DNA of 64,000 nucleotides from Agromyces cavernae (GTDB taxonomy: Bacteria > Actinomycetota > Actinomycetes > Actinomycetales > Microbacteriaceae), in assembly GCF_021044935.1 (NCBI RefSeq), contig NZ_JAJNMP010000001.1, forward strand, positions 1-64,000, read 5' to 3'. Shown piece after piece: positions 58,863 to 64,000 of the stretch (position 1 is the first letter of the stretch; every line of letters begins with the position of its first letter). Both the position numbers and the translations under genes were made by a program. The notes under the pieces were generated by a model, which was not told where the DNA came from, did not search any database, and saw only the letters and a list, made by a program, of their open reading frames with translations.

Positions 58863-59765
58863 TCACCCCTTCGTACCCGAGAAGGCGATGCCCTGGATGA
58901 ACTGCTTCTGCAGGATCATGAAGGTGATCAGCATGGGCAGTGTTGCCAGCAGTGCGCCCGCCATCAGCACAGGGTAGTCAGTGCCGTGGAGGCCGACGAG
59001 CTGCGACAGGCCGACCGACAGCGGCATCTTCTCGGGGTCGGTCGTGACGACGAGCGGCCACAGGAGGTCGTTCCACGACCACAGCACGGTGAAGACCGTG
59101 AGCGCGATGATTCCGGGCTTCGCCAAGGGCACCATGACCCTGACGAAGGTCTGCCACGGATTCGCCCCGTCGATGCGCGCCGCCTCCTCGAGCTCGGCCG
59201 GCATCGACATGAAGAACTGCCGCATGAGGAACGTGCCGAACGCGCTGAAGATGCCCGGCACGATGAGCGCCTGCAGCGTGTTCAGCCAGCCGAGCGACTG
59301 GATGATCTCGTACTGCGGCAGCAGGTACAGCTGCGACGGCACCATGAGCACCGAGAGGAACACCACGAACACGACGTTGCGCCCCTTGAACGGGATGCGG
59401 GCGAACGCGTAGCCCGCCATCGTGCACAGGATGACCTGCCCCACGGTGCGGCCGATCGTGAGCAGCACCGAGTTCAGGAACATCTGGCCGAAGGGCATCG
59501 ACTCGAAGACCTCGGCGAAGTTCGTGAACACCCAGGGGTCGGGCAGGATGATCGGCGGCACCTGCACCGAGTCCTGGAACGTCTTGAACGCGGTCAGCGT
59601 CTGCCAGACGAACGGGAAGACCATGAGGACGGCACCGCCGGCCAGCAGCACGTGCACGAGCCAGTGGCCGCGGTTGCGCCGGCGATCCGGCTCAGCCGTT
59701 CGAGATTCGGATGCCTCGGACGGGGCCCCGGTCATCGCCCGGGTGTCGAGGGAGAGATCACTCAT
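58863..59765 (-). CDS. Carbohydrate ABC transporter permease (MalG-type)
   Basis: A 300-residue inner-membrane permease with six helices. The EAA loop that docks the ATPase is EEAARIDGANPWQTFVRVMVPLAKPGI (in parts, about 200-226). The N-terminal tail of about 30 residues is polar. It overlaps the upstream permease gene by 8 bases, so both are made together. No ATPase gene is in the operon; a shared MsiK/MalK-like ATPase elsewhere is the usual actinobacterial solution. Confidence 0.93.
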   Translation of the reverse strand: MSDLSLDTRAMTGAPSEASESRTAEPDRRRNRGHWLVHVLLAGGAVLMVFPFVWQTLTAFKTFQDSVQVPPIILPDPWVFTNFAEVFESMPFGQMFLNSVLLTIGRTVGQVILCTMAGYAFARIPFKGRNVVFVVFLSVLMVPSQLYLLPQYEIIQSLGWLNTLQALIVPGIFSAFGTFLMRQFFMSMPAELEEAARIDGANPWQTFVRVMVPLAKPGIIALTVFTVLWSWNDLLWPLVVTTDPEKMPLSVGLSQLVGLHGTDYPVLMAGALLATLPMLITFMILQKQFIQGIAFSGTKG

Positions 59766-60732
59766 AGTGCACCCACTTCTTCTGCAGACGGAACTGCACG
59801 ACCGTCAGCACGAGGATGATGATGAGGAGCAGGAACGCGATCGCCGCGGCGTAGCCCTGCTCGTTGTCGAGGAAGCCCGCCTCGTAGAAGAGGTAGACGA
59901 TCGTGCGGGTGTTCGGCATCGCCGGGTTCGACTGGCCGAGCATCATGTAGATGAGGTCGAACACCTGCAGCGCGCCGATGACGCTGATCACGCTCACGAA
60001 GAAGATGCTCGGGCTGAGCAGCGGGATCGTGATCGAGAAGAACTTGCGCACCGGGCCCGCGCCGTCGAGATCGGCCGCCTCGATCACGGTGTCGGGGATG
60101 CCCTGCAGGCCGGCGAGGAAGATGACGATGTTGGTGCCGAGACCGGCCCAGATGCCGACGACGGCGATGGCGGCGAGCGCGGTGTTCGGGTCGGTGAGCC
60201 AGCTCTTTCCGTCGATGCCGAAGACGCCGAGCACCTCGTTGAGCACGCCGTAGTCGCCGTTGTAGATCATGCGCCAGACGAGCGCGATCGCGGCCGGCAT
60301 CGTGACGACGGGGATGAAGTAGAGCGTGCGGTACACCCCGCGCCCGCGCAGGCCGGCGGTGTTGAGCAGGGCGGCGATGGCGACCGCGACGGGGATGCCG
60401 ATGAGGGCGATCACGGTGTACACCGCGGTGTTGCGCAGGGCGCCGATCAGCTCGGGGTCCTGGAAGAGCCGAACGTAATTGTCGATGCCGACGAACTCGG
60501 AGCCGCCGAAGGGGCCGGACTCGGTGAACGACATCAGGAAGGTGCGCACGGTCGGCCAGAGGTAGAAGGCCAGGAGGCCGGCCGCGGTCGGGCCGATGAA
60601 CAGCAGCGCCCACCACGGAGACTGGCCCGGTCCGCGCCCTCGGCGACGGCCCCGCCCGGGGGCGGCCTCGGGCCGCCCCCGGTCGAGCTCGGAGATCGGC
60701 GCGCCCGTGCGCTGCGCGATCAGTTCGGTCAT
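59758..60732 (-). CDS. Carbohydrate ABC transporter permease (MalF-type)
   Basis: A 324-residue permease with six helices after a polar N-terminus rich in Arg/Gly (GRPEAAPGRGRRRGRGPGQSP). The EAA loop is VIEAADLDGAGPVRKFFSITIPLLSPSI (in parts, about 227-254). It forms a heterodimeric pore with the MalG-type subunit; the genes overlap by 8 bases. It starts four bases after the binding-protein stop. Confidence 0.93.
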   Translation of the reverse strand: MTELIAQRTGAPISELDRGRPEAAPGRGRRRGRGPGQSPWWALLFIGPTAAGLLAFYLWPTVRTFLMSFTESGPFGGSEFVGIDNYVRLFQDPELIGALRNTAVYTVIALIGIPVAVAIAALLNTAGLRGRGVYRTLYFIPVVTMPAAIALVWRMIYNGDYGVLNEVLGVFGIDGKSWLTDPNTALAAIAVVGIWAGLGTNIVIFLAGLQGIPDTVIEAADLDGAGPVRKFFSITIPLLSPSIFFVSVISVIGALQVFDLIYMMLGQSNPAMPNTRTIVYLFYEAGFLDNEQGYAAAIAFLLLIIILVLTVVQFRLQKKWVHYE

Positions 60733-60736
60733 GGCG

Positions 60737-62011
60737 CTACTCCGACTCCGCGTCCAGCGCAGCCTGCATCTGCTCGGCGAGCTGCTGCAGGCCGTCCTTC
60801 GGCGAGACGCTGCCGGCCCACACCTGCGAGAGGACCTCGCTCTCGATCGACGTCCACGCGGAGGTGTTCTTCGAGATCGGGTACGCGACTGCGGTCTCGA
60901 GCGCGTCGATGTAGACCTGCAGGTCGTACTGCGGGAGCGCGTCGACCCAGGCCTGCTGGGTTCCCGTGAACGCGGGGATCACGGTTCCCGTCTCGGCCTG
61001 GATCTCGGCGGCCTGCTCGGAGCTCGCGAACGCGGCGAACTGCTTCGCGATGTCGAGGTTGTCGCTCTTCGCGTTCGCCACGTTGCCGATGCCGTGGATG
61101 ACGCTCTGGTTGCCGTCCTCGCCCGCCGGGAGCGGAGCAACATCGACCTTCTCGGCGATGTCGGCGTTGTCGGCATACGCGACAGCCGCCCACGACCCGT
61201 TCTGGAACATCGCGACCTTGCCCGAGAGGAAGAAGTCCTCGGGGTTGGTGTCGGTCATCTGCTGCGCGGTCGGGGAGGCGCCGGCCGCGATGAGGTCGGT
61301 CCAGAGCTCGATGCCCTCGAGTGCCTCCGGGGTGTCGTACCCGGTCTGGGCGCCGTCGGCCGAGATGACCTCGCCGCCGGACTGTGCGATCGAGTTGTAG
61401 AAGTTCTCCTGGCCGTACTGGCTCGCCGCGATGCCGAACTGACCCTTCGCCGGGTCGGTGAGCTTCGCTGCGGCCGCCTTCAGGTCTTCCCAGGTCCACC
61501 CGGCCTCGGGGTAGGCGACGCCGGCCGCGTCGAAGAGTTCCTTGTTGTACCAGAGAGCGACCGTGTCGAAGTCCTTCGGGGCGCCGTACAGCTTGCCGTC
61601 GAACGTGTACAGGTCGATGAGGCCCTGCGGGTAGTCGGCTGTCTCGATGCCCTGGTCGTCGAGCGGGGCGATCACGCCGTTCGAGGCGTACAGCTGGAAG
61701 TTCGGGCCGTTCATCCAGAAGACGTCGGGTGCGGCACCGCCCGACACCGAGGTCTGCAGCTTGGTGAAGTACTCCTTGTACGGAGTCAGCTGGATGTCGA
61801 CCGTCACGTTCGGGTGCTCGGCGGTGAACGCGGCGGCGATGTCCTCCATCGCAGGCTGCTGGTTCTCGTCCCAGATTCCATACGTGATGGTGACGTCTTC
61901 GCCGCCTCCTCCGCTGGAACCCGAGCTGCTGCAGGCACTCATGGCGAGCGCTGCCGTCGCGGCTACAGCCAGTGCCGCAGCACCCCGTCGGGCGATTGCG
62001 CTTCGAAGCAT
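60737..62011 (-). CDS. Sugar ABC transporter substrate-binding lipoprotein
   Basis: A 424-residue extracellular binding protein of the cluster 1 (MalE/UgpB-like) type. The signal peptide ends in a lipobox (AMSAC, lipid-modified Cys27) followed by a Gly/Ser linker. The fold signature includes YNKELFDAAGVAYPEAGWTW (in parts, about 182-200) and GKVAMFQNGSWAAV (about 282-295). It delivers an oligo- or monosaccharide to the two permeases encoded downstream. ATG at 62011 has AAAGGAGG upstream. First gene of the operon running down to kbl; a 28-bp palindrome lies 57 bases upstream. Confidence 0.94.
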   Translation of the reverse strand: MLRSAIARRGAAALAVAATAALAMSACSSSGSSGGGGEDVTITYGIWDENQQPAMEDIAAAFTAEHPNVTVDIQLTPYKEYFTKLQTSVSGGAAPDVFWMNGPNFQLYASNGVIAPLDDQGIETADYPQGLIDLYTFDGKLYGAPKDFDTVALWYNKELFDAAGVAYPEAGWTWEDLKAAAAKLTDPAKGQFGIAASQYGQENFYNSIAQSGGEVISADGAQTGYDTPEALEGIELWTDLIAAGASPTAQQMTDTNPEDFFLSGKVAMFQNGSWAAVAYADNADIAEKVDVAPLPAGEDGNQSVIHGIGNVANAKSDNLDIAKQFAAFASSEQAAEIQAETGTVIPAFTGTQQAWVDALPQYDLQVYIDALETAVAYPISKNTSAWTSIESEVLSQVWAGSVSPKDGLQQLAEQMQAALDAESE

Positions 62012-62067
62012 CCGATCCTCCTTTGGATCTGTCTCTGGTGAGGGGGTTTCGCGGTGCTGGCCCGCGG

Positions 62068-62095
62068 TGTTAATCGTTTAGCTAAACGATTAACA
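62068..62095. promoter_or_regulatory. LacI-type operator, perfect 28-bp palindrome
   Basis: Half-site TGTTAATCGTTTAG followed by its exact complement. It is the most AT-rich spot of the region, 57 bases before the binding-protein gene, and is the probable operator of the LacI at 57761-58858. The non-coding stretch 62012-62316 also holds the palindrome at 62227-62242. Confidence 0.85.
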
Positions 62096-62226
62096 GGACA
62101 GTAGCGGGGTGGTCCTGCGCACGCAAGCGCCGCGGGCGGATGGGGGACGATTGGCCCGCACGAGCTCGCCCGACCCAGGCAGCGGCTTGCGGGCGAATCC
62201 CCACGTCGATAAAGTGCTCGAACGGA

Positions 62227-62242
62227 ATCGAATCGATTCGAT
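62227..62242. promoter_or_regulatory. LacI-type operator before MFS gene
   Basis: Perfect 16-base palindrome ATCGAATCGATTCGAT, 75 bases before the MFS start. Its core CGAATCGATTCG is identical to the operator at the lacI promoter (53922-53933), linking the two genes. Confidence 0.75.
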
Positions 62243-62316
62243 ACCTCGACATCCGCCGCCACCGGGCGCCGATGCCGCACCCCCACGCCGAAGAATCCGA
62301 CCCAGAAGCAGCCAGC

Positions 62317-63576
62317 ATGACCGAAACCCCGCAGCCGACGGCCGCAGCCGCGCGCCCGACCCGCGAACTCGTCGCGTGGCGCAACGCGATCTTCACGATC
62401 TTCTTCCTGTCGGGACTGAGTCTCGCGAGCTGGGTCGCGCGTCTCCCGGCGATTCGCGACGAGATCGGTGTCAGCACGCAGGGCGTGGGCCTCGTGATCC
62501 TCGCGATGTCGATCAGCTCGGTCCTCGGGCTCATCGGCGCACCCTGGATCATGGCCCGCTTCGGTGCCCGGCTCGGCATGTCGGGTGTGCTCCTGCTCGT
62601 CGCGGCGGGACTCGTGCTGATCGGCATCGGCGGCTCCATCGCGCCGTCGGTGCCGCTCGTCGTGGTCGGCCTCGCGTTGTTCGGATTCGGCAACGGATCG
62701 GTCGACGTCATGATGAACGTCGAGGGGGCCGAGGCCGAACGCGAGCTCGGCAAGACCGTGATGCCGCTCATGCACGCGTTCTTCAGCTTCGGCACCGTCG
62801 CCGGCGCAGCGCTCGCGGTCGCGGCATCCGCGATCGCACTGCCGGTGTGGGCGCACCTCGCGATCATCGCCGCGCTCATCGCGGTGACGGCGATCATCGC
62901 CGTGCGGTTCGTGCCGGTGCGTGAGGAGCTGGGCGACGACCCGCACACCGACACGGTGCGCGAGCCGTGGAGTGTTCGACTGCGGCGCAGCCTGCGCGTC
63001 TGGGCCGACCCGCGACTGCTGCTCATCGGCGTCGTCATGCTCGGCATGTCGTTCGCCGAGGGCAGCGCCAACGATTGGCTGGCCATCGCCGCCGTCGACG
63101 GGCACGGCCTCGACCAGACCGCCGGCGCGGCCATGTTCACGGTGTTCACGATCGCCATCACGAGCGCCCGCGTCGCCGGAGGACCGTTCATCGACCGATT
63201 CGGTCGCGTCGCGATGCTGCGGAGCATGTCGATCATCGGCGTCGTCGGCCTCGCGCTGTTCATCTTCTCGAGCGAGCCGTGGCTGATCGTCGTGGGCACG
63301 GTGCTCTGGGGTATCGGCTGCTCGCTCGCGTTCCCGGTCGGCATGTCGGCTGCTGCCGATGTTCCAGACCGAGCGGATGCCGCGGCTCGCGTCAGCGCGG
63401 TCGCCATGATCGGGTACTGCGCGTTCCTGGTAGGCCCGCCCCTCATCGGGTTCCTCGGCGAGATGTTCGGGATCCTCAACGGACTCATCCTGCTGCTCGG
63501 ACTCATGGCGCTGGCGGGACTCGCGGCGCCAGCGGCTCGCGAACGCTCGGGCCCGCGGGCGCGCTCCGGAGCCTGA
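62317..63576 (+). CDS. MFS transporter
   Basis: A 419-residue major facilitator with twelve predicted helices. FFLSGLSLASWVARLPAIRDE (in parts, about 29-49) resembles YbjJ-like MFS members, and the inner loop between helices 6 and 7 is charged (VREELGDDPHTDTVREPW). GGPFIDRFGR near residue 287 is the loop-8/9 motif. The substrate is unknown; sugars are possible given LacI control inferred from the shared palindrome. ATG at 62317 is preferred over an in-frame upstream frame that is not membrane-like. Confidence 0.9.
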   Translation: MTETPQPTAAAARPTRELVAWRNAIFTIFFLSGLSLASWVARLPAIRDEIGVSTQGVGLVILAMSISSVLGLIGAPWIMARFGARLGMSGVLLLVAAGLVLIGIGGSIAPSVPLVVVGLALFGFGNGSVDVMMNVEGAEAERELGKTVMPLMHAFFSFGTVAGAALAVAASAIALPVWAHLAIIAALIAVTAIIAVRFVPVREELGDDPHTDTVREPWSVRLRRSLRVWADPRLLLIGVVMLGMSFAEGSANDWLAIAAVDGHGLDQTAGAAMFTVFTIAITSARVAGGPFIDRFGRVAMLRSMSIIGVVGLALFIFSSEPWLIVVGTVLWGIGCSLAFPVGMSAAADVPDRADAAARVSAVAMIGYCAFLVGPPLIGFLGEMFGILNGLILLLGLMALAGLAAPAARERSGPRARSGA

Positions 63577-63967
63577 CGCTCGCCCCGCCGCATCCGCCCA
63601 CCCCGCGCCATCCGCCCGCCCCGCGGCACCCGCCCGCCCGCGTCATCCGCCCGTCTCGCGGCATCCGCCCACCTCGCGTCATCCGCCCGTCGTTTCATCG
63701 AACGTTTCCATTCCCGCCGAATGCGTCCACTCCAGAGGGAACGTTCGGCGCAAACGGAAACGGTCGGCATCGCCGGGGGTGGGTGCGGGCGCCAGGAGGC
63801 GGGCGGGGCGCGGCGCCGAGCGAGGCGCGACGGGCGCGGCAGCAGAGAGAGGCGGGCGGGGCGCAGCGCAGAGAGAGGCGGGCGGGGCGCAGCGCCGAGC
63901 GAGGCGGGACGGGCGCGGCAGGAGAGTGGCTGGGCGCGGGGAGGACGAGCGCAAGTAGACTCACCGG
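63577..63967. repeat. Non-coding stretch of simple tandem repeats before nucS
   Basis: From about 63587 to 63695 an 18-base word (CGNCATCCGCCCGCCTCG-like) is repeated about six times. From about 63790 to 63930 longer imperfect repeats containing AGAGAGGCGGGCGGGGCGCA occur about four times. A small inverted set CGTTTCC/GGAAACG lies at about 63704-63757. No convincing gene is present; the open frames here are by-products of the repeats. Confidence 0.75.
63956..63961 (+). promoter_or_regulatory. -10 box (TAGACT) of nucS, leaderless
   Basis: TAGACT ends 6 bases before the GTG at 63968. Confidence 0.55.
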
Positions 63968-64000
63968 GTGCGCCTCGTCATCGCCCGCTGCTCCGTCGAC
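63968..64000 (+). CDS. nucS: Endonuclease NucS (5' end only, cut by window edge)
   Basis: Only eleven codons are visible, reading VRLVIARCSVD from a GTG start. This matches the well-conserved N-terminus of actinobacterial NucS/EndoMS, the mismatch-specific endonuclease of the non-canonical repair pathway in bacteria lacking MutS/MutL. The TAGACT box 6 bases upstream fits a leaderless start. The identification rests on this short stretch and should be read with that limit. Confidence 0.7.
   Translation, partial: MRLVIARCSVD

Overview
The window is very GC-rich, densely coding DNA from an actinobacterium, most likely a member of the Microbacteriaceae (Agromyces/Microbacterium-like). The reasons are GC3-saturated codons, GTG/TTG starts, many 1-4 base gene overlaps, a coproporphyrin-type heme pathway with HemQ, a class-E sortase signal (LAATG), a DUF222/HNH gene, and the start of nucS at the right edge. 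No rRNA, tRNA, IS element, CRISPR array or prophage was seen. Bases 1-172 hold nothing I recognise.

Layout. 173-6000: signal peptidase I, then two paralogous and oppositely oriented modules (membrane protein plus ECF sigma factor) that share a 14-base upstream motif; the second sigma gene has lost region 4.2. A TetR-SMR-SMR efflux operon with a perfect 20-bp operator follows. 6239-15190: class V aminotransferase, PEP-mutase-like protein, ABC exporter, winged-helix protein, and a divergent IclR/FAD-monooxygenase pair. 15302-21464: hemL, hemB, hemD, hemC, hemH and hemQ on the minus strand. 21554-28915: methyltransferase, GntR, a DUF3618/holin-like/YtxH envelope operon, AraC, hydrolase, reductase, SDR and XRE genes. 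29042-34498: hemY and hemE (minus) facing hemA (plus), completing the heme route. 34581-45009: GNAT, a headless lacI remnant, HNH endonuclease, glyS, LAATG surface protein, FMN oxidase, Nudix, lipase-like and beta-lactamase-like genes. 45010-51840: M13 peptidase, TrkA/TrkH potassium uptake, MATE exporter, NmrA-like protein. 51830-53905: a LacI regulator whose 3' part is repeated in an 865-bp tandem duplication. 54140-62011: a minus-strand catabolic operon (sugar ABC transporter, LacI, Gfo/Idh/MocA, Tdh, Kbl) behind a 28-bp palindrome. 62317-63576: an MFS transporter preceded by the same palindrome that precedes the upstream lacI. 63968 onward: nucS.

How it works together. The hem genes give a complete route from glutamyl-tRNA to heme through coproporphyrin III: HemA, HemL, HemB, HemC, HemD, HemE, HemY, HemH, HemQ. 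Three of these proteins (HemL, HemY, HemE) carry in-frame peptides encoded by short dispersed repeats, which is the most unusual feature of the window. About sixteen genes have a TAnnnT-type -10 box 6-7 bases before the start codon, so leaderless transcription looks common. Three palindromes can be paired with adjacent TetR or LacI regulators, giving concrete regulon predictions.
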